DNA from: Allomesorhizobium camelthorni
GTDB taxonomy: Bacteria > Pseudomonadota > Alphaproteobacteria > Rhizobiales > Rhizobiaceae
Reading direction: 5' to 3'
NCBI RefSeq assembly: GCF_011045125.1
Contig: NZ_JAAKZF010000010.1
Span: forward strand, 7,501 to 71,500
DNA: 64,000 nucleotides
In this document: in pieces, positions 53,868 to 62,461 of the stretch
Position numbering within the stretch: the first letter of the stretch is position 1
Layout of the letters: each line of letters begins with the position of its first letter
The notes under the pieces: model-generated
Seen by the model: only the letters and a program-made list of their open reading frames with translations
Databases searched by the model: none
What the model was told of the DNA's origin: nothing
Translations under genes and position numbers: made by a program

Positions 53868-54548
53868 TTATTTCCTTCCGAAGATTGCGCGGAGAAGGTC
53901 CGCAATGATCGCAAACAGCGTGCGCTTAGCCGGCGACAACGTGGGCGCTAGCGGCTTGCTGCCGGGATTTGGCTTGCGGTCCAGAACAGGCTCGACCGGC
54001 GAGGCAAAAGCAGCCCGCAGTTCCTTAGAAACATTAATCCGCTTGGCGCTTGACCAGACAGGAGTCATCTTCGCGGTCAGCCTAGTGTACTCAGTCATTG
54101 TGCCGTTGTTGGACCACTTGCCGCTAAAGAAAAGGTCGCGCTCTTTTATGCGCCTCCCCGTTATTTCTTTCGGCGTAACCCAATTCATGAACGCCTTTTT
54201 TGCGCCCGCGATATCGCCTGCCTTGAACAACTTCACCCAAGACGCGCGCTCGATGGCACCCGTATTCCAATGGAAGCTGAGCGCCGCGGCGAATTGCGCC
54301 TTGGTCAGTTTGTGACCCGCAAATGCACGATTGACGCCGGCCGCGTAGTTGGTGAGCGCCCACACGTACACGTTCATGCAATGCTGGACGGTCTGCGGCT
54401 TTCCGACATAGCGCGAAACCGCGTGGCCGGTGGCCTTTGTCATCCCGACGCACCACGTCAGGACGCCGACCGAGTCTTTGTAGGCTTGGCGGATAAGCGC
54501 CTCGTGCGCGGCGACTTCCATCGCCACGTCATAGTCGACACGGTTCAT
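53868..54548 (-). CDS. Phage lysozyme (glycoside hydrolase 24)
   Basis: The 226-residue endolysin has the GH24 catalytic triad E-x8-D-x5-T visible as E16, D25 and T31 (HEALIRQAYKDSVGVLTWCVGMT). AALSFHWNTGAIERASWVKLFKAGD and RIKERDLFFSGKW are typical of the family. The C-terminal 50 residues are a Pro/Lys-rich extension ending in a hydrophobic helix (RTLFAIIADLLRAIFGRK) that may act as a membrane tether. There is no N-terminal signal, so release depends on the holin. It is the first gene of the lysis cassette. Confidence 0.9.
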   Translation of the reverse strand: MNRVDYDVAMEVAAHEALIRQAYKDSVGVLTWCVGMTKATGHAVSRYVGKPQTVQHCMNVYVWALTNYAAGVNRAFAGHKLTKAQFAAALSFHWNTGAIERASWVKLFKAGDIAGAKKAFMNWVTPKEITGRRIKERDLFFSGKWSNNGTMTEYTRLTAKMTPVWSSAKRINVSKELRAAFASPVEPVLDRKPNPGSKPLAPTLSPAKRTLFAIIADLLRAIFGRK

Positions 54549-54845
54549 ACTATTTCCTTTCGGCAGTGGTCTTCGTCAGCCACAGCCCACCCCACGAGGC
54601 GGCAGAATAGGCAGTCTGGCCCACGCGCTAGTGCGCTTGGCCCGGCTTGCCGGCTGCGGCAGTGAGAAACGACCACGCCACGTCAGACCGCCGCCGCCGT
54701 GCGAGCACGGTCGGCGCTGATCCTTTCAGCGTTGAATACTAGGACGAGGCATGCGAAACCGGCGGGCGGGTGCGGCGAAAGCCGGTTCAGGGACCACCGG
54801 TAGTCAACCTAGCTTCATTGCTCTAGGGTGCTCAGGAATTTTATA

Positions 54846-55925
54846 GTGGGGACAACCGGCTTGACGGAGCACATCCGATCACTGGACGGACTGCGCGGGC
54901 TTGCCGCATACATCGTCTTCATCTCGCATTTCTCGAGCCTGACTGGATTCACGGGTGGGGTTCTGGGGAATGGTGGCGGCCAATTGGGCGTCATGCTCTT
55001 CTTCGCCCTGTCCGGATTCTTGATGTCTCATCTCTATTTTCCGGAGAGGCCGACACCAACCAATATCTGGACCTTTTTTCAGCGGCGATTTGCGCGAGTG
55101 ATCCCTTTGTTCCTCGCTGTGGTACTCACGAGCTTTGCCCTCACGCTGGTGTTTTCTCATTGGCATTTCTGGGCCTATCACATCAAGTCATGGCAAGACG
55201 TGGTGGCTCACCTCGCCATGATGCGGGGCGATCACGTACTTTGGACCGTGATAGTCGAAGTCAAGTTCTACCTGATGCTGCCGGCGCTCTGGATCTTCTA
55301 CTGGCTTCGGCCGAGATGGTTCCTGCCGCTTCTGTTGGGATTGATCGCGGCTGTATTTGTGTATCAGCGGGTCGTCACCGGGCCGGAAACTTCGGTTCAA
55401 TCGGTTTTCTATGCCGGCCATTATTTCCTCGCAGGCGTGGTGGTTTTTGTAGTGCTGAAGCACCTCCCGAATGACGCCCCGTGGAACGCCGCTTTTGCCA
55501 CCGCACTCGCCGCGGTCCCTATTCTCTATCCGTCCTTTGAGGTGCTGGTATCCCTTCCAGCCGCAGGGCAGTCGCTTCGCGCGACCGCTCAGGAAATGTG
55601 GTCGAGCCCGATCTACTTAATAGTTGTCGCTGCGCTGCTCGCTACAACCGTGAAATCGGGTTGGGCAAATCGGCTATTTGGGAGCACTCCGCTCCGGTTC
55701 CTCGGAGCCGTCAGTTACTCTTTCTACCTGCTCCACATGCCGGTGCTCTGGTATTTGAACAGGTTCACGCCGCTTGGAGAGCACGTGTGGCTGTTCTTCC
55801 TCGTTTCTCACGCTCTTGTACTGACCGTCTCGACCGTTAGCTTCTACGCAATAGAGCGGCCGGCCAGGCTATGGATCACCGCGCTCGGGAGCAAAGCAAC
55901 GGCAGTGCCGCAACCGGCAGAGTAG
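54846..55925 (+). CDS. Acyltransferase 3 family O-acetyltransferase (surface-modifying moron)
   Basis: The 359-residue membrane protein probably starts at GTG 54846, behind AGGA; a GTG at 54828 would add six residues. It has about ten helices and the family motif RSLDGLRGLAAYIVFISHF, with the conserved RSxDGLRG and the catalytic-type histidine of ISHF. The segment FALSGFLMSHLYF and YSFYLLHMPVLWYL are also typical. Relatives acetylate O-antigen, exopolysaccharide or Nod factors. It is the only plus-strand gene inside the late block and lies against the tailspike gene, so it is likely a lysogenic-conversion gene that alters the receptor. Confidence 0.88.
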   Translation: MGTTGLTEHIRSLDGLRGLAAYIVFISHFSSLTGFTGGVLGNGGGQLGVMLFFALSGFLMSHLYFPERPTPTNIWTFFQRRFARVIPLFLAVVLTSFALTLVFSHWHFWAYHIKSWQDVVAHLAMMRGDHVLWTVIVEVKFYLMLPALWIFYWLRPRWFLPLLLGLIAAVFVYQRVVTGPETSVQSVFYAGHYFLAGVVVFVVLKHLPNDAPWNAAFATALAAVPILYPSFEVLVSLPAAGQSLRATAQEMWSSPIYLIVVAALLATTVKSGWANRLFGSTPLRFLGAVSYSFYLLHMPVLWYLNRFTPLGEHVWLFFLVSHALVLTVSTVSFYAIERPARLWITALGSKATAVPQPAE

Positions 55926-55933
55926 CCATCCCC

Positions 55934-58585
55934 TTAAGGCCCGACCGAAGCCATCGCGTATTCCGCCTCGATACGGCGGTCCTGTGTGGTGCGGCTATAG
56001 ATGAACATGATCGGAGTCAGGAAAACGGTCGGATCGACTGCATTCGCGAGCGTGGAACCGACTTGCGTGTTGTCGATGAAGAAGTCGGCGCTGCCGTCCG
56101 TATTCACCTCAACGCTCAACACTTGATAGGTATCGAGCACCGGAGCCGTTCCGGTCGCCATAACCGCGGTGTCCACGTCGTTTTTGACCCCAAGGCCAAC
56201 CCAGCGGTCGGGGTCGTCCATGATGGTATGGAAGCAGAAGCCCACCGCGTTGCTCGCGTTCGACGTGATGGCGCCCGCCGCGCCGAGTTCGATCGGGAAT
56301 TCAAGTGTGGAATTCTGGTCTGTGAAGCCTATGAACGCGCCCACAGCCGCGACCGAAATGCGGATCCGCATCTTTACATCGAACCGCAGGCGCCCATCAG
56401 CGGCACGATATTGCAAGAAGCTTCCAACAAGCGCCGTGCCGTTAACCGCCACGCTGGCGGCCGCGCCGTCACCGCTGGTTAGCCGCAGGTCCGTGGCCGG
56501 GCTGACAGCCGCGCCAATGGCGTTAGTGCCGTCCGAGCCAAGCAGCGGGGTCCAGCGCCCGGTGGCATAGGCACCCCCGAACATCTCGCGGACGGCGGCG
56601 GAATTCTTGCCTCCCCACAGGCCGAACGACACGTTGTCGTGACGGTAGTTGATCATGCAATCAACCGCCTGGTTGTTCTGGAAGCGGTCGCGGACGAGCC
56701 GGCGCGAGTTCTCGGTTGCCCAATAGCCCCAAAAACAGTCGCGCGCGATGTTGCCAAAGGCATTCACGAAGCGCTGATCGTCGTCGGCAGCGTAGCCGCG
56801 CTCAAACCCCTCCATGATGTTGCCGTAGACATTGGCTCCAAACACCGGGCCATCGTTGGTTACGTCGTTGGCAAACAGGATTCCCCGGCTGTCGACGCTG
56901 TTGCGGCCCGGCCCCTTCGCGGTGTTGCCGGAAATGACGATGTTCCGAGGTGACACCGACGAGCCGGTTCCAACGTTATTGTCGAGCAAGCGGATCGCCG
57001 TAGCGCCCGCCTCCGTCAGGTTCATCACATTGTTGGCGACAACCGAGCCGTCAGCGCTTTCCTCGATATGGATGCCTGAACCCGCCCCGCGAATGTTGCA
57101 GTTGACGACCCGAACCCGCTTGCCATTGCCGATGCCGTAATGATGAATGACCCCGGAGCGATCGAGACAATCGCGCGTGTCGCAACCGTCAAATTCCCAG
57201 TCTTCCGACAGGCAGCCCGGCGCATTGATTGCGAAGCCTTCACGGAAGAAATCATGGCCGAAAAAGCCGCTGCCGAAGCGCACCCGGCGGGTGATTGCAC
57301 TGGTTTGCAGGTGGTCGTTCAGATAGAAGCGGTTGAGAAAGCTCCATTCACAGTCATCGACATATAGCCCCGACCATTCCGAATTCTGCCGCTGGATCGC
57401 ATGAACCTGCCAGTTCAGCGTGTTGTCAGGATCAGCCCCCGTGAAGGCCACGCCGCCGTTGATGTTGACGCCGAGAAGCGACAGGTTGGTAGAGTTTCCG
57501 AGCGAGAAGCACAGGGCAATACCGGTCACGCTGCTTACAAACCGTAGTCCGATGTCACGGAATACGATGTCTGCCGCATTAACGTTGAATATCGTTCGCG
57601 TGCCACCCGTGCAGACGATTTCAAGAATGCTGTCTTCCGGCCCGTCACCAAAGAACTCCAAACCAGTCGGTGGCGTCAGGCTGACCAATGTCGAATAGTC
57701 CAACCGCGTCACGCCTGCCGGTAGATAGAGACGGCGCTTGGTGCCTTCTGACGTAATGGTAGAAAATGCGGTCGCGATGACCGCCCGACCATCGGTCGCT
57801 CCGTCGACCACTAGGCCGAAGTCATCCACGAGGTGACGATAGTCGCGACGCAGATATGATTTTTCATATCCAGTGCCGTCCGCCTTCACGTACAGCAGCT
57901 TGCCGGCGTCGGCGGCGCTGACCGGAGGGAGGTTTACGCCTGCGGCACTTGCAGCGGCATCGGCAGCGGCCTGTTCCGCGGCAGCGCGATCGGCCGAAGT
58001 AGCAACATCAGAAATCAGTCGGAACGTCGTGCCCGACACATAGCCAGCAACGATTGCGCCTGCCGCCAGATAACCTGACAATACGTCATTGCCGTTGTTC
58101 GTCTTGATTGTGAGCGCCGAACCGCCGTTGAACGCAACGGTCGCGGCGTCTGTGTTCGTCTCAAAGATGTTGAGTGCGATCAGCGCCCCGCCATCAGCCG
58201 ACGGAACCGGCACACTCGTCGTCGCGACGATAGCGTTCGCCGTACCCGCTCCAGCATCTGCCGCCTTGATGAAGCTATAAGGAAGGTCCGCCATGCGGGA
58301 CCAGGAGCCAGTTCCGGAGGCGCCGGCTTTCTGGTAGATGCCGTTGTTGGCAACGGTCGGGTCGGCCACGACCCAGCCCATTGAGCCGGGACCGTGATTC
58401 AGTGCAACATCAAGCGACGATTTCAGCCCGTAGACTAGGCTGCTACCTGCTGCGGCGGATTGAACGAACGTTTCAACCCAAACGCCCCACTCGCGAATCT
58501 TCGCCTTAAGCGGCTTGTTCGTACCCGAAGCCGGAACACCGTCCGTAACAAAATCGCGCCAAACGTTATCGGCCAGATCCACCAT
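55934..58585 (-). CDS. Tailspike / tail fiber protein with pectate-lyase-like beta-helix
   Basis: The product has 883 residues. The N-terminal 230 residues attach it to the tail (LADNVWRDFVTDGVPASGTNKPLKAKIREWGVWVE), including an Ala-rich helix (ATSADRAAAEQAAADAAASAAG). The middle, about 270-640, is a right-handed beta-helix (FGLVVDGATDGRAVIATAFSTI; repeated 'g..i.i.g..' turns, 'GSGIHIEESADGSVVANN'), as in polysaccharide-degrading spikes. The last 200 residues form a beta-rich lectin-like domain. It should bind or cleave a host surface polysaccharide. The acyltransferase gene next to it may change that same receptor. Confidence 0.87.
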   Translation of the reverse strand: MVDLADNVWRDFVTDGVPASGTNKPLKAKIREWGVWVETFVQSAAAGSSLVYGLKSSLDVALNHGPGSMGWVVADPTVANNGIYQKAGASGTGSWSRMADLPYSFIKAADAGAGTANAIVATTSVPVPSADGGALIALNIFETNTDAATVAFNGGSALTIKTNNGNDVLSGYLAAGAIVAGYVSGTTFRLISDVATSADRAAAEQAAADAAASAAGVNLPPVSAADAGKLLYVKADGTGYEKSYLRRDYRHLVDDFGLVVDGATDGRAVIATAFSTITSEGTKRRLYLPAGVTRLDYSTLVSLTPPTGLEFFGDGPEDSILEIVCTGGTRTIFNVNAADIVFRDIGLRFVSSVTGIALCFSLGNSTNLSLLGVNINGGVAFTGADPDNTLNWQVHAIQRQNSEWSGLYVDDCEWSFLNRFYLNDHLQTSAITRRVRFGSGFFGHDFFREGFAINAPGCLSEDWEFDGCDTRDCLDRSGVIHHYGIGNGKRVRVVNCNIRGAGSGIHIEESADGSVVANNVMNLTEAGATAIRLLDNNVGTGSSVSPRNIVISGNTAKGPGRNSVDSRGILFANDVTNDGPVFGANVYGNIMEGFERGYAADDDQRFVNAFGNIARDCFWGYWATENSRRLVRDRFQNNQAVDCMINYRHDNVSFGLWGGKNSAAVREMFGGAYATGRWTPLLGSDGTNAIGAAVSPATDLRLTSGDGAAASVAVNGTALVGSFLQYRAADGRLRFDVKMRIRISVAAVGAFIGFTDQNSTLEFPIELGAAGAITSNASNAVGFCFHTIMDDPDRWVGLGVKNDVDTAVMATGTAPVLDTYQVLSVEVNTDGSADFFIDNTQVGSTLANAVDPTVFLTPIMFIYSRTTQDRRIEAEYAMASVGP

Positions 58586-58662
58586 TTGGGGATGCTCCTA
58601 AAAGAAAAGGCCGCGCGAGCGGCCGTAATTGGGTGGATGGTGGTGTACGGCGACCCGATGCG

Positions 58663-60801
58663 CTAAGTCACAACGACCGCGCCGGTAGCCACTGAAGCAG
58701 ACTCAACGCCAGAGCCGTTGCGCGCCTTCAGCCAGTAATAGTAAGTGGCTGGCGCCAAAGCCGCGTCCGTGTAGGCATCGGAGTTCGAAGCCGGGCCGTA
58801 CTCGGTATGCACCAGCGCCGCCGAACCTTCGACATTCACAGTGTTGCGCCGGATGTTAACCGCGCTAAAGTTAGCGCTGTTCGGCGACGTCCAGGAAAGG
58901 TCAACTTCACCAACGCCCCCAACGGCACCAACGCCCGTAACCGGACCCGGCGCAGTCGTATCGGCAACCGGCGTAGTTATTTCGCTGTCAGTCCATTCGC
59001 CAGTACGGCCCGTAATCGTAACGTGGCGAACTTGCGCCTCGTATTCCGAGCCGTCCGACAGTGCGGCTGTCTGGCCTTCTGTAGCGCCCTCGGCTATGGA
59101 CACAGTGTTCCACTCGGTATCGCCAGCAGACGTTAGTTTGTACCGCCCCTGAACCTTGAGCGACACGGAAGGTGGCGCGTCGAACGCCAGTACGCCGAAA
59201 GGCACCAACGAAGTGCCCACCGTTATTCGGTCGACCGTAAACGAAAAGTTCGTCGGAAGCGGAATCGTGCGGTCAACCGTAGTCTCCTCCGAAATCGGCT
59301 CCGTACCTTCCTCGGTCGCGGCATCCCAATCGTAGGCGACAGACGGCATTGATGCGACCTGCAAGGTGACTCCCTGCAAAATACCGCCTTCACCAATGTC
59401 AAACCGGAAGTCCTGAATTTCAAAGACTTCATCTATCGAAAACAGCGGATACGTTATCCGCACAAACCGCTTGCCGAACGCAGCCATAGCCTTCAGGTTG
59501 CATGAGAACGAACCAATCCAATTCGGCTTGGCGCGGTACGCAGCAAGTTTCATCAGTCTGCGTGTCTGCCCGTGCGATGGCGACATATTGAACGCCAGGT
59601 CCGAAACGATTTCGCCGCGCAAAGCAACGTCGTCTTCGTCAATCCACTGGTCGGCATCCGTCGCCTGATAATCATGGAAAGGCGAAGTGTAGGTTGCCCG
59701 AATGATGTTCGCAGTCGTTAGAACGTCCCGACCCCGGCTCAATTCCGTGAAGCCAACAATAGCGTCGGCGTCCAAGACAACGGTAGGCTCGGCCCACGTT
59801 CCAACGTCGAGCGTAAGCCCGCCGTCCGGCGTAGGCACCAAGCGCGCGTCGGCGGCTGGCAGCATTCGGCCAAGCACGTCGGCGGGCCGCTCGTTGAGCG
59901 CGTATGAACCCCAAATGCGGTAGCTGTCTTCCGTGCCGCCAGCCTTTAGCGGAACGTTTTCGGTGCAGCGATTATACGCGGTGAGCCATCCTGCCGCCGC
60001 CTGCGTGGTGTTAACCAGCGACGAAGGCAGGCGCATGCCGTCTGAATGAATGATATAATCGCGAATTACAGCGGCCGCGTTGTCTGTCCAAACGGTTGTC
60101 GCTGTAGACGGATCATAAACCTTGCTGGTGCGCGCAACTATGCGGTAAAGCGTGTGCGCGCCGCTGGGGAAGGTCTCAGAGAAGTCCTCTGCCCTTACGC
60201 CAGTCTGCTGAACGAAAATGCTCGATACGCCGTCGCCGCGGTGAGACGAATCCCACTCCGGAAACTCTGCCGTTACTTCCGAATAGTGCGTTTCTGTCGG
60301 TAAACCGAGGCGGCTTCTAATCCGCACCTGTCCGTTCAGTTCGCCACCGCTGTTTACCCAACCGGAGCCGTCGAGCGTTACGAGCCGGTCGTCAACGTAA
60401 TATTCCTCTATCGCATCGAGTTGGCCGGTTCCGGTCGCGATGACTTTGTAAATAGCGCCGTTCTTGCTTTCCAGAAACGCAAGCGTGCCCGACATCTTGG
60501 TGCGGCCATAGTGGCGCACGCGCGGAGCGGTTGGGTTTTTGGTCGTAACCTGAACGTCTTCTGGCTTGGGCGCCTGCTGCTTGAATAGCGATGCTGACAG
60601 GAACGAAAGACCGACAGAAAGGCCGATGCTGAGCGCGCCTGTAATGGCGCTGATGGCAAGCGCGGACCCCGCCAGGCCGATGGTAATTGAGTTCGAGGCG
60701 AGGACGGCAAACACGATGCCCTCAAGGCCGGTGCGCCCCTGCTTAATAGCGCGGCGGCTATTCCCGTCCCACGTGATAAGGTCCGACAGTCTGGCTTTCA
60801 T
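58663..60801 (-). CDS. Phage tail tip / host-specificity protein (lambda J-like)
   Basis: The 712-residue product starts at ATG 60801, overlapping the stop of the NlpC/P60-like gene (ATGA). Hydrophobic helices lie near residues 28-75, followed by a VTTKNPTAPRVRHYGRTKMSG region typical of J-type proteins. The large central domain includes a 'RTRRLMKLAAYRAKPNW'-like segment (SHGQTRRLMKLAAYRAKPNW). Near the C-terminus are fibronectin type III-like units (PGPVTGVGAVGGVGEVDLSW...YYWLKARNGSG). It forms the tip of a siphovirus tail and contacts the host. The order tape measure, two tail proteins, P60-like, tip parallels both lambda and gene transfer agents. Confidence 0.85.
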   Translation of the reverse strand: MKARLSDLITWDGNSRRAIKQGRTGLEGIVFAVLASNSITIGLAGSALAISAITGALSIGLSVGLSFLSASLFKQQAPKPEDVQVTTKNPTAPRVRHYGRTKMSGTLAFLESKNGAIYKVIATGTGQLDAIEEYYVDDRLVTLDGSGWVNSGGELNGQVRIRSRLGLPTETHYSEVTAEFPEWDSSHRGDGVSSIFVQQTGVRAEDFSETFPSGAHTLYRIVARTSKVYDPSTATTVWTDNAAAVIRDYIIHSDGMRLPSSLVNTTQAAAGWLTAYNRCTENVPLKAGGTEDSYRIWGSYALNERPADVLGRMLPAADARLVPTPDGGLTLDVGTWAEPTVVLDADAIVGFTELSRGRDVLTTANIIRATYTSPFHDYQATDADQWIDEDDVALRGEIVSDLAFNMSPSHGQTRRLMKLAAYRAKPNWIGSFSCNLKAMAAFGKRFVRITYPLFSIDEVFEIQDFRFDIGEGGILQGVTLQVASMPSVAYDWDAATEEGTEPISEETTVDRTIPLPTNFSFTVDRITVGTSLVPFGVLAFDAPPSVSLKVQGRYKLTSAGDTEWNTVSIAEGATEGQTAALSDGSEYEAQVRHVTITGRTGEWTDSEITTPVADTTAPGPVTGVGAVGGVGEVDLSWTSPNSANFSAVNIRRNTVNVEGSAALVHTEYGPASNSDAYTDAALAPATYYYWLKARNGSGVESASVATGAVVVT

Positions 60802-61178
60802 ACCGCCCACGCCTTCCAAAAGTTGTCGATTGGCGCTCCGACCAAGCCGTCCTCATGACGCGAGGACCAGCCCATGGAAGTGCGGATTGCGATGCAGACG
60901 CGGCGGTCAAACAGCACCAAGCCAATGTCGCCCGGCTTCGGCCCTGGCGTACGCCTAAAGCCCGCCCTCCGCATTGCTCGGTTAACGCGCGCGGGCAGCG
61001 CGTAAGGATGCGTGATGCACTCCATCGCCGCTTCGCGCGAACCGTTCCATTCGTCACTAGAAATAGGCGACACACCGCGCGCCGTTTGTAACCAGCGGTC
61101 GGCCGTGCTGCAGCAGTCCGTTACGCCCCATGCAAACGGCCTTGCGGCCTCGGCGGCCACGAACTCGTCAACAGTCAT
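60798..61178 (-). CDS. NlpC/P60-like tail assembly peptidase (DUF6950 type)
   Basis: The 126-residue product opens MTVDEFVAAEAARPFAWGVTDCCSTADRWLQ, the 'F.WG..DC...ad..' motif with the candidate catalytic cysteine. PKPGDIGLVLFDRR and WSSRHEDGLVG fit the later strands of the papain-like fold. In siphophages this protein corresponds to lambda K or GTA orfg14 and may cut peptidoglycan or a tail protein during assembly and entry. It overlaps the tail tip gene. Confidence 0.78.
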   Translation of the reverse strand: MTVDEFVAAEAARPFAWGVTDCCSTADRWLQTARGVSPISSDEWNGSREAAMECITHPYALPARVNRAMRRAGFRRTPGPKPGDIGLVLFDRRVCIAIRTSMGWSSRHEDGLVGAPIDNFWKAWAV

Positions 61179-61186
61179 GGATAGCC

Positions 61187-61783
61187 CTAAAAGTCCGGAT
61201 ACGTGATCGTCTTATTCAACAGCGAACTAACGAAACCAAAGAACTTGTCGCCCGGCGAGCGGCCCTGCTGATCGCGATCAGTGTATCTGCCGTACGGAGG
61301 GCGGCTGCGGTTGAAGAACACGTTCTCAGCAACAATCGTGACCGACTGCGTTCCGCCTTCCGTGCCGCGCATAGGTGTCCGCGAAATCCGTGGTGGTTGC
61401 ATATAGCCGAACCACACGGGCAGCGGCGAGCCTACCGGCTGCCAATCGCTATCAAACAGCACCAGCGAAATCGTAACCGGCTGTTGGTCTACTTCCGGTG
61501 TGTCGGCCAAAGCCGACGTCAGGAAGTCCAGCGCTTGGTCTGGCAAGCCATCCAGGCTTAGCGTCACCGACTGCGATTGCGTACCGTCGCCATGGCCGAG
61601 ACCTTCGATTACGCCGTAGCCCTTCATGGGCAAATACGTATTTGCGCCGATGACCAGAGGCGTATTACCGTTCCAGGCGTATTTGGTGCCGGTCGTGGCG
61701 AAATCGAACTTTACTACGAAGTCAGCCCTAACTGTGCTTGCCGCCAAGATGGCGAGTTGCGCCTCCGTAAAGAATTCAGCCAT
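61187..61783 (-). CDS. Phage tail protein (baseplate-hub/GTA DUF2163-like)
   Basis: The 198-residue product is beta-rich (MAEFFTEAQLAILAASTVRADFVVKFDFATTGTKYAWNGNTPLVIGANTYLPMKGYG). Its C-terminal close RYTDRDQQGRSPGDKFFGFVSSLLNKTITYPDF is typical of small tail proteins upstream of the P60-like gene. Its position equals lambda L or GTA orfg13. The exact family name is uncertain. Confidence 0.7.
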   Translation of the reverse strand: MAEFFTEAQLAILAASTVRADFVVKFDFATTGTKYAWNGNTPLVIGANTYLPMKGYGVIEGLGHGDGTQSQSVTLSLDGLPDQALDFLTSALADTPEVDQQPVTISLVLFDSDWQPVGSPLPVWFGYMQPPRISRTPMRGTEGGTQSVTIVAENVFFNRSRPPYGRYTDRDQQGRSPGDKFFGFVSSLLNKTITYPDF

Positions 61784-61786
61784 GGC

Positions 61787-62461
61787 TCAGATGTCCTCTA
61801 GGAACGCGACGCTCGGAGAACCGAAGCGCCTGCCGGCTAATTCCAAATTCATGGAATCATCCGCCGCCAAACGACACCTCAGAATTGGATTATCGAATTC
61901 CAACCGATCGCCTGCCGTAACCGCTTCCCGCAAGGGCGGCCTAAACGTTAGTGCGCCAGTGTCTGCGTCGAACGTTCGCACTCGATAGAGGCGGCCGTCG
62001 CCGACGCTAAAATGCTGCCCGCTTTCGATATCGCCCGCGTAATTTACCGTGACCGTCATCGAGACAGCGCGCACCGCAGCGTTAGCCGCGGCAACCACGT
62101 CGATAACCGTGCCGACATAGCCTGTGTCGTCATCGAAGTAGGCGTCGTCGGAATGCGGAACCTCATCGTAAAGGCCAGCCGCTACGGCGCCTGCTGGTAC
62201 AGGTTGGTAGGCGCGGCAAATTGGTATGTTTATTGGATTGAGTTGGCCTTCCAAAAGGTTGGCGATGGCGCGGAACGCCAACACTTCAGCGCGGCTCCTT
62301 ATAATAATTCCGCCGAGTGTAATTTTAAACAGGCCGGCATCCGACGAAACAACCTGCGAAAAGCCAGAAACAGACGCTGGCCCGCGAAGAGATCGGGGCG
62401 AGACGTCCACAGAAATGTCGCGGGCGCGCAGTACGTGAATCGGCCAAAGCAGTGTGGCCAT
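61787..62461 (-). CDS. Phage tail protein
   Basis: The 224-residue product opens MATLLWPIHVLRARDISVDVSPRSLRGPASVSGFSQVVSSDAGLFKITLGGIII. It has an internal loop with PICRAYQPVPAG and a C-terminal beta-rich portion (VTVNYAGDIESGQHFSVGDGRLYRVRTFDADTGALTFRPPLREAV). The 'G...i.sgd...y.V......g...f.Pplr' pattern is familiar from tail proteins of rhizobial siphophages. It lies one base before the tape measure stop, at the position of lambda M or GTA orfg12. The functional label is by position. Confidence 0.68.
   Translation of the reverse strand: MATLLWPIHVLRARDISVDVSPRSLRGPASVSGFSQVVSSDAGLFKITLGGIIIRSRAEVLAFRAIANLLEGQLNPINIPICRAYQPVPAGAVAAGLYDEVPHSDDAYFDDDTGYVGTVIDVVAAANAAVRAVSMTVTVNYAGDIESGQHFSVGDGRLYRVRTFDADTGALTFRPPLREAVTAGDRLEFDNPILRCRLAADDSMNLELAGRRFGSPSVAFLEDI

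Noticed and set aside
54549-54845. Possible small gene between lysozyme and acyltransferase
   Set aside because: No frame with a ribosome site. I see only likely promoter space for the acyltransferase.
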